DNA from: Antedon mediterranea
Lineage: Eukaryota; Echinodermata; Crinoidea; Comatulida; Antedonidae
DNA length: 64,000 nucleotides
Assembly: GCF_964355755.1 (NCBI RefSeq)
Contig: NC_092679.1
Span: 1,488,001-1,552,000, forward strand
Direction: 5' to 3'
The position numbers and the translations under genes are program-made. Below, piece by piece: positions 53,299-64,000 of this stretch (position 1 is the stretch's first letter; each line of letters begins with the position of its first letter). The notes under the pieces were generated by a model. That model did not search any database and was not told the origin of the DNA. It was given only the letters and a program-made list of their open reading frames with translations.

Positions 53299-54768
53299 AT
53301 GGAATTTTGGAAGTTAGTCAAACTAATGGCAACACTGTCTGCATTGGCTTTGGAGTCTCTCATGTTAAATTCAATCGTGCCAATCATACCACAGTTACTT
53401 GAACATCCACTTTATTGGAATGAAATATATGAGAGCGGACTGACGCCATTAAATTCAACAAAGGAGAATCAGGACGTACGTCATAAACTAAACAAAAACA
53501 CCACTGACACAATTGTTCCTAGTACTCCACAAAAATGCCCACCGCCGCCGCTAGGGATTGAACCAACTAAGTCTGCACCTAAAGATACTACCAAATTAAA
53601 GTTGACGCTTTTGTTTTTGTCGAACAGTTTGGTTGCCGCATTTTTCGCTAGCCCACTTTCGGGCGTAGCTGCCGACAAATTTGGGTATGACATTGTCTTG
53701 ATATTTTGTCTATGTATGCTTCTTATAGAGTCACTTATATTCGCATTCTTTAAACATTACATTGCTTACGTCATCGCTAGATTACTCGCAGGAATTTCTG
53801 GAGCATCAATATTTATAGCACCGGCTGCCGTATCTAGAATATTCTTAAAAGATGACGATATGCGGACTAAAATGATTGGCGTTTCGATCATTTTGATTGG
53901 CTTTTCCAATCTCGGGCCGGTATACATGGGTCCAATGTATGATGCATTCGGACAAACATTTCCGTTTTTGTTGCTGACTGCGGCTATATTATTAACTCTG
54001 TCTGCATTACTGGTTTCTTTAATTGTTTTGAAATGTAAAAACATTGACGATGATAATGCCACAACAACATGCATACAAGAACAAAATAACAACCAAGAAG
54101 AACAGCAGGCTACATCGCTGTCGTTTATGCAGCTCCTGTCGGACCCATTGATACTCATACCAGTGTTGCTATGTGTAACCGGATTGGTCAAATGCGCGCA
54201 ACAACCAGTTATTTCGCTTTGGTTGGTGGAAAACTTTAACACCGGAACCGTACAACGTGGTATCATATGGTTACCGGTATTCGGTGTGCATGTCATCGGT
54301 GCCGGGGTTGGATTTCTGCTCTCTCAACGCAATACATTTTTTCTCATGTTCATCGGTTTGGCCGTCAATGCATTCCTGATTATTATCATGCCGTTTTCTC
54401 CAACCTTTTTGATCGTCACCATCATATACGCTTTCATTAATTTCCACGAATCGTTATTCCGTTTCTTTCGGTTCAACCACATGGCATACATGTCTGCGCA
54501 TGTCTACCCGACTGCTCTAGGACGCGTATATGCGTTAACAAAAATCGGCAAAGACGCGACATATTTGTTAGGCGGTTCCTTGGCTCCCGTTATCTATGTT
54601 GATATTGGATATAGGAATCTAAATGTTATCATTGCAGCCGTTCTACTAACAGCATCGCCGCTTGCACTCGTCGGTAGCATTTTAAGGAGGCAGAAGCACA
54701 TTGTAGGTCCTGTACAAACCTCGGACGAGGCAAGACCACTGTTTGCAGAGACAACTGGAAACCGTTAA
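53299..54768 (+). CDS. SLC18-like (vesicular amine/acetylcholine transporter type) MFS protein, single exon
   Basis: A 489-aa protein with about twelve membrane segments. The ATG at 53299 is used; the frame continues a few codons upstream but without an ATG. TM1 (MATLSALALESLMLNSIVP) matches the SLC18 pattern with Glu at the usual Asp position. A glycosylatable luminal loop follows (NSTKENQ, NKNTTD), then TM2 and the family motif GVAADKFGYDIVL, then IARLLAGISGASIFIAP in TM4. The second half has a cytosolic Gln/Asn-rich linker, TGLVKCAQQPVISLWL, FNTGTVQRGIIWLPVFGVHV and ALGRVYALTKIGKDATYLLG. VMAT/VAChT-specific charged residues were not all found, so the substrate is unknown and a SLC18B1-like or orphan role is possible. 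The gene has no coding intron, unlike every other gene here, which suggests an old retrocopy or lineage expansion. A poly(A) signal AATAAA follows at 54801-54806. Confidence 0.82.
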   Translation: MEFWKLVKLMATLSALALESLMLNSIVPIIPQLLEHPLYWNEIYESGLTPLNSTKENQDVRHKLNKNTTDTIVPSTPQKCPPPPLGIEPTKSAPKDTTKLKLTLLFLSNSLVAAFFASPLSGVAADKFGYDIVLIFCLCMLLIESLIFAFFKHYIAYVIARLLAGISGASIFIAPAAVSRIFLKDDDMRTKMIGVSIILIGFSNLGPVYMGPMYDAFGQTFPFLLLTAAILLTLSALLVSLIVLKCKNIDDDNATTTCIQEQNNNQEEQQATSLSFMQLLSDPLILIPVLLCVTGLVKCAQQPVISLWLVENFNTGTVQRGIIWLPVFGVHVIGAGVGFLLSQRNTFFLMFIGLAVNAFLIIIMPFSPTFLIVTIIYAFINFHESLFRFFRFNHMAYMSAHVYPTALGRVYALTKIGKDATYLLGGSLAPVIYVDIGYRNLNVIIAAVLLTASPLALVGSILRRQKHIVGPVQTSDEARPLFAETTGNR

Positions 54769-54800
54769 TGATTGAAATAAGCATTCTGTTTTGCAGGGGG

Positions 54801-54806
54801 AATAAA
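54801..54806 (+). terminator. Poly(A) signal of the SLC18-like gene
   Basis: AATAAA lies 33 bp after the stop codon, which would give a very short 3' UTR. It is inferred from the hexamer and position. Confidence 0.5.
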
Positions 54807-55629
54807 CTTATTTATCTGAATTTAACTGAACTATGATCGAAGCAAATTAATAAAATGCTCTACTAATTATTAAAAGATGACTGTAGACAGTTAATTGAAT
54901 TAAAATCATAGATAAATAAATGATCAATTGCTGTTAAATCTGATTTCTGGTGTCAATTTTTTATGTTGTAACTGGAAAATATTAAGACTGTGTTAGTCGC
55001 TGCTTAAAGCTTGGGGCCCACTAGGACGCAAACACATTGGTCATTGCGCTTACGGCCTTGCGTTACGTCATAGTGAACCGGCCTTAGACTCCTAGTTTGA
55101 TTAGACCATGGAGAAATATTATTTCTCCATGATTAGACCAACACGACGTAGTGGCTTCCAGCTATCCTACAGCATTTTACGGACAAATAAATAGTGTAGA
55201 AAATGAGCTTATTAGATTTTTTGGAGTAAAATATTTGATTTATTCATATTCAAAATAAACTATGTAACAGATTGAATTAAAATCTTAAAATGATACAAGT
55301 TCTTAATTAAAAATCATTAAGGTTTTATATAAAACCATGACCTGTCCTATTTATAGTACAACACAGAAGGGAGCACCCTGAACACAGTACGCAGTTTCTC
55401 GATTGCGAGTTGCCACAAGTTGAAAGAAATTGACAACATGAATGATTAAAACAAATTTAAAATATGGGCTTTATAAATTAACACTGTTTGCAATAAGTTA
55501 AATTAAAAAAATAATCACAAGCCATGTTTAATTCACAGTTAATCACCAATCACTTAGAGACGAGAATGGGGTCAAATGATAGTGACCACTACCCGAGTCT
55601 CGATTTGCAGTGTAGTTCAACTCTACTCA
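54807..55629. other. SLC18-like to ANGEL convergent region
   Basis: Contains the 3' UTR of ANGEL on the minus strand and a family B-like foldback. Nothing else is recognised. Confidence 0.5.
55005..55185. mobile_element. MITE family B-like, copy 8
   Basis: GGGGCCCACTAGGACGCAAA, ATTGGTCATTGCG, CTTGCGTTACGTCA, then a 26-bp inverted repeat CATGGAGAAATA...TATTTCTCCATG. It follows the SLC18-like gene. Confidence 0.55.
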
Positions 55630-58600
55630 TTACTTTGTTCGTGGACGTAACATAAATTTCACTTGAAGCCTGTAATGATCAGAAGACCAGTGTTTGTTTG
55701 GAAGGCCACCCATGTTCTCGGCATCTTCGTTTGTAAATAAAGGAAGCCAAGCAACTCGTTTAATGTCGGCGAATCTCATATCCGTTCTTGGGCGTGGCCG
55801 ACTATTGAACATGAAATCCACGGTGCAGTTGGTTTTAGAGTGATTCGTGGTGACGAATCCATCATGATTCTGATACGTAGATTCCAAGTTGAGATTGTGA
55901 TATAGCTGACCAATGGCAGGCAGACTATCATTTCTGTCAGCGTCAAATTGGTTTGAAGAAGTGATAGATTGTTGTGAAGGTGTAGATGATCTTTGTGTTT
56001 CTGTAGCCTCACTAGACAAGACAGCAGTGGTACCATGCTCGGCAGGTTTATAAAGAAATCTAGCCTTTGTAACGAGGCTAGATGAGGTTCTATCGTTGCC
56101 AAGGTGTTGTGAAGATGTAGGAAGACTTTTAACCATACTAGACATGCTGGCACCATCAGTAGCTTCTGTACATGTCTGATCGTCGTTCCTTTTAAGTCCT
56201 GTGTCATCTGGTGTTGCAGCAATACTTCTTGAATGTTCAGATGTGGATGCTAAACCGGCATTATTTGCCATCGTTGTAGCTCTGGTAGCTTCCGTCGTCT
56301 GCTCATAAGGCTTAGTTGCAATAACTGGTGGGTGGACATTCTCTGGCTTATTTTCTGAAAAGAAAAACAAAGAAAACAATTGACCAATCATTTAAAATCA
56401 ATAATTCATCTTAAGTAATGATGGTTTTGCAACCGCAAACCACTCTTCCTCTTCTAATAAATTAATCTAAATACTGCCACCAACAAACAATTATTACTAA
56501 GTGTCTTTAGCAAACATTCTGGAATCAAATGCTTTTTGTAGATATGTTAATTATTTACCAATTTTTCGGTTTTCTTTCATTTGTACGCTTACCTTTAATT
56601 TTCAATCCCATACGCTGTTTTATCAAACGTAAATACTGACACGACTCGGATATCCCAACTCTCTTGGGCAATAACGGCACATTGAGTCGTGATCCTCTCT
56701 TCGGACTATCTGCATACCACGGTTTGCAGACTTCATCAGACACCATACCACTGTAGTTTAACGTTCCGTTCTCGATGAATTTATACAGCGGGCTGTTTGG
56801 TTGGCTGTTAAAGTCACCACAAAGGATGATGGGACAGTATCCTGTATCGTTCTCGTTATTTACCTCGTACGCGACTTCATCAATTTCTGCCAACAAGTTG
56901 CTTAACTGAGCAAGTTTAATGTCCCCTCGTTTGGGATTGAATAGCAAGTGAGTATTGGCAACACAAAGTCTACAAGAAACTTGTTTTGATTTGAGAACCG
57001 CTATTAGTCCAACGTTGTCACGATCTAAGATGCGTACATTTGGGTGGTAGTACTCAACACTGCGGCACGATAACAACTCAAAGCAGTTATCACGGAAAAA
57101 TATTGCACAGCCATCTTGCTTGTCTCCTGTACGCTTCTTGAATACGCAGCTGAAACCTGTAAGACAGTCATGGGAGTTAATAAACAAAAGATTACCATTG
57201 CAAGTGTGCTGTCTAACAAAGACATGATCTGGTGTCTATGAAATGAAGATTCAAGTTACTTTAGTTGTCTAGATCTTTTTTAGTTTTCACCCAATGACAA
57301 AATCACAAATGACAAATATAGCTATATTAGAATATTAGATAGTAGCTGATAACAGTATGGCTCACCTAATTTCTTGAGTTCTGGCTTAAACACATCATGG
57401 AAGTGCTCTTCCTGTACCTCTTGAAGACACATAATCTGAAACAAACAAAACATTTATCACATCATTAAACATTTATCACATTACTTATGAATGGTGACAA
57501 TTACTCTCTGTAGATGACAATATTCTTGAATTTGTCACAATTACTATTGACAGTAAAAAGTAATAATTTAACATTCTTGAAATGGTAACAGTTACTCTTA
57601 TACTCTACATTCTGTAAATGACAAATAAGTGACAATTACATTTCCAAATAATTGACAACATTAAATAAGTGAAACATTAAATAAGTGACAATTACATTTC
57701 AAATAAGTGACAATTATATTTCAAATAAGTGACAATCAGAATCATATTTCAAATAAGTGAAACATTAAATAAGTGACAAATACATTTCAAATAAGTGACA
57801 ATTACATTTCAAATAAGTGACAATTATATTTCAAATAAGTGAAACATTAAATAAGTGACAATTACATTTCAAATAAGTGACAATCATATTTCAAATAAGT
57901 GAAACATTAAATAAGTGACAAATACATTTCAAATAAGTGACAATTACATTTCAAATAAGTGACAATTACATTTCAAATAAGTGACAATTACATTTCAAAT
58001 AAGTGACAATTACATTTCAAATAAGTGACAATTACATTTCAAATAAGTGACAATTACATTTCAAATAAGTGACAATTGCTTATTGAAGGTAATTAAGTTA
58101 CAAAGTTAGCAATACTCTTACTTACATCAGCCTGTGAGTTTGTCAATTCACTCAACAGGTTTCTTTTTCTATACTCCCACTGTAGGTGTTCTGGTGCACA
58201 ATGGTAATACAAGTCTGGGTGCATGTCCAGTAGATTTTGGGCTAGGATGTTATAGGAACAAACCGAGAACACATGACCGTCTCCATGGTGATTCGGCATC
58301 TTTCCATACGTTGTTTTCTTCCATTTTGGCCTGGATCTATATTCATCGGATACATTTTGTCCTAATTAATATGGAATAAAAAATTGAATTGAATTGAGAA
58401 TGATATTTTAGGTTATTATGAGTGAAAATGCTGGGAACAAATATATCATTATTATAGTGATGTCTTATACTAGGAATGGCCTATATAATGTAAAAATGAG
58501 ATCCATTAAACACTGGATAGTTTATTAAGTAAAATAAGTTTGTATTCATATTCATACACATGGATATCTGAGAGGAAAGCTCTGTCTACACTATCAAACT

Positions 58601-59064
58601 AGTTTGACAAAAAAAGTGAGATGTGCCCAAATATGGTAGTGATATGACATCATTATGTCCATATATGGCACACTACATTTTTTTGTCACATAAAGTGTAG
58701 ACAAAGCTTTATTGACAATTCAATGCTCACCATTACTCTCTTTTCTCATGCTTTTCTTCATGATATCAGATTCTTTCAACTCTTGACTACGTTTTCTGAT
58801 GTCCTTCCACTTGTTCCAAAATGCACCGTCAGGCTGTTGCTGCTGTGCTGGTTGTCCATACTCCATTCCTTCCCCGTTATAATAAGCATGTCTTTCAGAG
58901 TTTGGCTGCATTTGTCTCGAATATGGATATTGATAGTTGTGTTGTTGAAGGGGTGGGGGAAATCCAAATTGTGAGCTAACAAATGGTGTACGATTACGAA
59001 TAAAATTTAGGAATTGTGGATCAGGTGCTCGTTGTTGGCTCATAAACACGCGTCTACTGTTCAT
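55630..59064 (-). CDS. ANGEL2: Protein angel homolog (CCR4-type EEP nuclease/phosphatase)
   Basis: Member of the endonuclease/exonuclease/phosphatase fold related to CCR4. Human ANGEL1/2 are 2',3'-cyclic phosphatases and RNA-binding factors. Exons: 58731-59064, 58126-58361, 57366-57435, 56593-57156 and 55630-56354; about 642 aa. The ATG at 59062-59064 is the first in frame. The N-terminus is Gln/Pro/Tyr-rich and low in complexity. The catalytic domain shows VFSVCSYNILAQNLL, CLQEVQEEHF (metal-binding Glu), RTGDKQDGCAIFF, DRDNVGLIAVL, VANTHLLFNPKRGDIKL, CGDFNSQPNSPLYKFI and, at the end, GLPNKHWSSDHYRL with the catalytic Asp-His pair. A Ser/Thr-rich insert of about 140 residues precedes TVDFMFNS in the last exon. 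Exon 2 starts at GACAAAATG (58361), because the nearer AG puts the reading frame out. ANGEL1 versus ANGEL2 is not settled; the LLFNPKRGDIKLAQ stretch favours ANGEL2. Confidence 0.92.
57600..58075. repeat. 22-bp minisatellite, about 20 copies
   Basis: The unit is TGACAATTACATTTCAAATA plus AG, mixed with a 16-bp variant TGAAACATTAAATAAG. It fills much of ANGEL intron 2. Confidence 0.9.
58575..58711. mobile_element. MITE family A, copy 15
   Basis: 19 bp from the donor of ANGEL exon 1; right outer arm partly deleted. Confidence 0.85.
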
Positions 59065-60060
59065 TATCAACCTATATTAATAGTACGATTAATAATCATC
59101 AAACACACTTGATTGGCCTATAAAAATACTATTGCTTTGCCAATAATAGGCCACCATGCATGCATGGGCATATTCATTGTATGTACAGAATTATTTCATT
59201 GTCAATGTCAATACAATAATCGGGACAATAATGGTATATATATATATTCTGTTCCTGGTATATTTCTGTTTCTGTGACTACTTCTCTTTGTTTTTGGAAA
59301 TTTACCCAGGTATTCTACTATCGCTAGATTAGTTGACTCATCTGGAAAAGATTTGTCTATCCATGCGATTCAATTGTGACCCTTTTTTGGAAAGATGGAT
59401 CCCGTTTTAGAGTCGAATAGCAACGGCACAGTCCATGATGTGTTGTGGGTTCATTGGTTTCCAGGCACCTTTTACCTCTTTGTACAGTACACAATCATCA
59501 TCCCGTTTAGCCACAGTCATCAAAACGCCATTCATCTAGCTAGGCCCAGCCATGCTTATTTCTATCACCTTGACTCGGGACGACTCCAATTTACAGGTGA
59601 CTAAAAAGTACTATTTAGGCCTAATAGGCTAGGCCTAAACTAGGAAGAGCCTAGTAAAGGTTGACAAGGCTTATGTAGGCCCTATAACCCAAAAATGCCA
59701 CTTAAATAGTAGTACTTATAATAATTATATATACAATTATAATAATTAATATGCAAAGTTACCCAAATGTACTTCTTGATAGATGAAAACTACTATAATA
59801 AGAGGCTAATTAATAATTATACGGCGAAAAGAAAGAATGCTTTTTTAAACAAAACGCCCTCTAGAGAAGCGTGACGAATTAAAAAAAAGGCGATATATAA
59901 TAGACTACTAGTCCTGACATTTCCACTCTAATAAGATGCTGAAGGCATTTCGTGTTAAAAGCGAATAAACATGTGTTTTAGGGTAATTTTGGGGTGCTGA
60001 ATTCAAATTTGCTGTTTGCCCAGCTCAATTTTTAGATCTTCACCCTTAAAATGTGAAAAA

Positions 60061-60562
60061 CAAAATGGCCGCCATTTCAGACTTATTTTGGCTTATAACT
60101 TGACTTTTAAGTGACGTAGCAAGTTAAAAATGGTGTCTATACCTACCTATGTTTGTGATAGTGAAGATTCCAACTATATTGTTATTAAAGTTGCAAATAT
60201 TGTATTTCAGCCGCCATGTTGAAATCCAAGATGGCCGCCATTTAAAACGTATTTTGGCTTATAACTTGACTTTTAATTAACATAGCAAGTTAAAAATAGT
60301 TTCTATACCTATGTTTGTGATACTAAGGATTCTAAATATATTGTTATTAAAGTTGTAAATATTCTATTTCAGCCTCCATGTTGGAATTCAAGATGGTCGC
60401 CATTTAAAACGTATTTTGGCTTATAACTTGACATATAAGTAACATGAAGGTTAGAAATGATGTCTATACAGTAGGCCTACCTATGTTTGTGATACTGAGG
60501 ATTCCAAATATATTGTTTATTAAAGTTGTAAACAGCCGCCATGTTGAAATCAAAGATGGCGC
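60061..60562. repeat. Tandem repeat of about 162 bp, about 3 copies
   Basis: Units start at AAATGGCCGCCATTT (60063), AGATGGCCGCCATTTAAAAC (60230) and AGATGGTCGCCATTTAAAAC (60391); a fourth partial start is at 60552. Inside are GGCTTATAACTTGACTTTTA and ATTGTTATTAAAGTTG. Divergence between units is about 10 percent. Confidence 0.85.
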
Positions 60563-60992
60563 ATATTTTAAACACACACACACAGGGTAGTAACAAGTGC
60601 GAGGCAAACAAACAAATGAAAATGAAAAACTCACAAAAGGATTGTTCTTTATGTGTAAAATATTTTAAAACGAGATAGATGATAATGATGATCATTGTCA
60701 AGTGTTTAGAAAAATATAAGAAAATTAATGAAAAAAGGAGGTAATACGTCGGAATTCATAAATGTAAAAATGTTACTGATGACATTTGGAATTAACAATG
60801 TGTTAAATAATATGATTTAATGACATGAGATAATAGGAATGTGAATAAAAGTAGTGTTTGCGCCACAAAGGAGAAAAAAAATATATATATACAGTATATA
60901 AACATCACAGAATAAATTCTAATCCGCCCGATATAATGAAATTTAATTAATTAGAAAATATAAAAATGACGAAACCTGTGAGAATGAGAAAA

Positions 60993-61065
60993 AGCCCTCT
61001 CCAAGATTCAAACCCGGAACCTTCTGCTTGATATGCAGATCTCCTAACCATTAGACCACTGGGGT
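60993..61065 (-). pseudogene. tRNA-like pseudogene or SINE head, anticodon ATC
   Basis: On the minus strand: A box TGGTCTAATGG, a five-pair anticodon stem (TCTGC/GCAGA) with loop ATATCAA (anticodon ATC, Asp), and a T arm CCGGGTTTGAATCTTGG containing the B box. The acceptor stem barely pairs (three of seven pairs), so it is not a working tRNA. The arms are good enough to show tRNA origin. Confidence 0.7.
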
Positions 61066-64000
61066 TTTCATTGTATTGTTCCAATTCGATTGTGCGAGGC
61101 AGCGAGGCACACCAAATATAAGTGTGAGGCATGCGTGGCATATAGTTTACAATTTCAGAAAGGTGCGAGGCATATAGTTTACAATTTCAAAAAGGTGCGA
61201 GGCATTTCTTAACGTGCTATTATGCTATATTATAGGCCTAATAATTAATTATTTATATTTTTAAAATAGGCCTAGCGTATCGAAATAGATTCGTGTATAC
61301 ACTCCTCATGATATGTTGTTTATTTTTATGTAGGCCTAACGATTGTTTTTTTCATTCAAGTCATATGATATAAGTTGACTACAATGTTCAAATTGTTTGT
61401 TCATAATGGTAATGAAAGAGTTGGTCAAAAAGACTTCACCGAATTAATTCAATACAACAACAACGTATTTATATCAAAACATTTCTCGGAATAGAAATAG
61501 ATTGTAAAATTGGTAAAAAAACAAACATGTTAAATGTATACAAACAACAATTGATAAAGACATCAGTATAATAATAATATATAAATTGAGAAAACTGCTA
61601 AAAAGTAGTGTATAATTTATTTTATTTATGCATTGATATTACCATATATTAATGATTGTTGTGAAATTTGGGGTAACACTTATAAAAGTACAGTACAAAA
61701 TGTTTACAAAAAAAAAGTACTGTAATTTATAAAATTATCAATAGTGTAAGATGATAGCATTAGCCATAGTAGTAAATGATACTGGATACCAGAGGAAGTA
61801 GAGGTTTCGTTTTGAGGTATTTTCATCTACAGTATTATATATAATGCCTTCAATTCAGAATAAGGAAATAGAATTAAGCTTCACGGCCAAAATGATAATA
61901 GAGGACTAAAACAAAGTGGAATGCGTCAATTTCTCATGCATTTATTGGTGAAAAACACGTTTAATCTTAATATATTTGTTAATTTGTCAATAAAAATGCT
62001 GTAATATGTTACTGCTGATACTGTTCTGTTTTCAAAGAATAATAATCGATCCTAAATTTTGGGAAATGATAAAATGATGCCTCGCATTTTTTGATGATGG
62101 TAAAACGATGCCTCGCATAAATTTCTGACTTGCCTTGCTTTTGCGCATATCCTAGGCCTGTTGTGCATGTAGTTCTCTGTGCCCTGGGGACCTGTGAACA
62201 CCTGCACATAGCCGGCCTAGCCCATTAAACAATTATTACGCAATAAACATTAAGCTACCTATATATGCTTTGCCTACACACATAAATATAAGTTTAATTT
62301 ATAGTATAATAATTAGATATCAAATTACCTAATATTACCCCAGTCTATTGGATCAAACGTGTATGGAAACATCCAACATTGAAATGACACATGAAATAAA
62401 TAATGTCATATTGCAGTTTTTGGTATAACAAGTGAGCATCTTCATCTGCAATCAAAGTTGCTATTTCATTGCCAGAATTTTACCTGTTTGGTGACCAAGT
62501 CAACAACTTTTTTGGCTTATATTATAATACTGTTTCCAAGATTCATCGAGCATAAAGGACATTATTGTGCCAACAAGGATGAAGAACCATCAGTTAAAGA
62601 TAGGCCTACTGCATATCAACGGTATTCAAAGGGTTTGGGTAATTTTCTAACTTGCCATCACTACCGGTGACCGGTAAACAAGCTTATGTCATCCACACCA
62701 GCATTTGTTATAAATCTTTATGAATTTTAAATAATTTGAAATGGTGAATAAATTGATAATTGGTACTTAATTACAGTATTTAAATTTCTACAACAAGCAG
62801 TATTTAACTTCCTTGTGAAGTTGTTGTCTTTTCTACTCATCATCGCTTATTTATTTATTTTATTAAAAAATTTGGCAGATAGCCATAATGGCCCAACAAC
62901 ACAGAAATGGGTATACCTCTTGGAACAATATAATAAATATTTCAAAAGTATATACAAAAGCAGAATAAACTGGACATTAAAATTAAACGAATAATAGACC
63001 ACCATGGCCCCTACTACAATGTAGTCGACTGATTGATCAATTTGGTCAAACTGATTATTATTATGATATTATATCTGATTATCCACGAGTGCTCATTTTT
63101 AAACTGACTGGAAGAAAACGTCTAGTTTATAATAATATTTATAATGTGTAATGAATATTTATAAGGAAATTAGGCCTAAAAAAGCAATCGAAAGCCACGA
63201 TTCTTGGCTACTATATTTCTTGTTGTTTATTGAGTCCACTTTTGAACTTTAAATCCTTCAGAATTTCCTGTTGTTGTGCATACTATGTCAACAACCTGGA
63301 GTATTTTACCTTCGGACTTATTTTGAAACAAAAGATCACGATAAAAATCTTACAAGTGACTAATTAGATTGCATAAAATCATGATTGATAATGACATCAT
63401 TTCTGTGGCCATGTTTCGCGAAAGTCATTGCAATTTTTAAAAGTTTCGCTAAGGTCCAGCAGATCTATTTAGTATTTAATTTATTATTTATCATTATGTT
63501 TATTTTTTCGATTTAGGACGATATTAAAAAGTCTGTTTTCCATTAGCAAAATCGTGAATCAAACATTCCTGAGTTCCGATTGGTTGCGCAAAACACGTGA
63601 CAAAAGTAGATGAACATATTTTTAAAACGCATACGATGAATATTTACTGACGCTTTCAATTGGCGCAAATAAATCATTTGGTTGCCAGAGACGCAACGCA
63701 AGTTTGTGTAAACTTTAAAGAACGCAACATAAGTAACGCACGAGAAGATAAGCAAACAAATATAACCATGAGACATAAAACTAGACACAGGAGTAAGAAA
63801 AGCATTTTTAATATTTTTGTTTTTGTTTTTTTTTATATTCGTATTTTAAAATTTTTATTTTTTATTATTAAATTAATCATTGTCCTATCAGATAGGTGGT
63901 AACCCCCCTGATACAGGGGCTATTTTGTGAGCCAGTTCACCGGGGTAACCCCCTACTCTTCTCAAATAATGAAATGGGTTCTTTAAAGTTTTTTTTCTCT

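Larger units (their letters stand above)
59065..64000. other. Right flank without recognised gene
   Basis: About 4.9 kb of AT-rich sequence. Apart from the 162-bp tandem repeat and the tRNA-like pseudogene it has only short open frames without family resemblance. GAGGCATA-type short repeats lie near 61090-61205, with related GATGCCTCGCAT near 62071-62118, and a CG-rich piece like MITE family B near 63680-63745. The ANGEL promoter should lie just right of 59064. Confidence 0.5.

Noticed and set aside
53766-54296. 176-aa open frame antisense to the SLC18-like gene
   Set aside because: Shadow of a well-supported transporter on the other strand; it has no family resemblance.
55776-56222. 148-aa frame overlapping the last ANGEL exon
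   Set aside because: Alternative frame of the Ser/Thr-rich insert; the chosen frame continues into conserved ANGEL motifs.
60947-61141. Small minus-strand protein with SGLMVRRSAYQAEG
   Set aside because: This is the well-known spurious reading of a tRNA-like sequence; it was annotated as a tRNA pseudogene instead.

Overview
The window is nuclear DNA of an animal: AT-rich, intron-rich, with GT-AG exons in every multi-exon gene and a dense load of small transposon remnants and minisatellites. Gene content (a vertebrate-type NPAS4 relative, PAPS transporter, kinesin light chain) and the frequent short motif AGGCCTA suggest an invertebrate deuterostome, perhaps an echinoderm. That placement is an inference with low confidence.

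Nine protein-coding genes were rebuilt exon by exon, with splice phases that agree across each junction. In order: kinesin light chain (minus, 1052-18246, last 3' exon(s) off the left edge); PRORP, the protein-only mitochondrial RNase P nuclease (plus, 20378-23866); SLC35B2/PAPST1, the Golgi PAPS transporter (minus, 25229-27202); a synaptotagmin-like tandem C2 protein (plus, 29217-41728, first exon not found); an SLC17-type anion transporter (minus, 29701-36702) lying wholly inside the first recognised intron of the synaptotagmin-like gene and carrying a frameshift; NPAS4-like bHLH-PAS factor (plus, 44357-50823); TRMT61A, the catalytic subunit of the tRNA m1A58 methyltransferase (minus, 50886-52716); a one-exon SLC18-like (VMAT/VAChT-type) MFS transporter (plus, 53299-54768); and an ANGEL-family deadenylase/phosphatase (minus, 55630-59064). 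NPAS4-like and TRMT61A meet tail to tail with 62 bp between stops. TRMT61A and the SLC18-like gene start head to head 582 bp apart. The genes look like an ordinary syntenic block; nothing indicates a shared pathway.

The rest is repeats. The most striking is a foldback MITE of about 110-180 bp present in at least 16 near-complete copies. Many lie within 15-80 bp of splice sites, and most carry one or more perfect CArG boxes (CC(A/T)6GG). A second CG-rich, CCAAT-bearing foldback family, two larger TIR elements (about 1.26 kb and 0.83 kb), two small foldbacks, tRNA-derived SINE pieces and two dead LINE 3' ends are also visible. There are about a dozen minisatellites, the largest a 35-bp unit repeated about 34 times in the first SLC17 intron. 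From 59.1 kb to the right end no gene is recognised. I see no prokaryotic, CRISPR-like or viral system.
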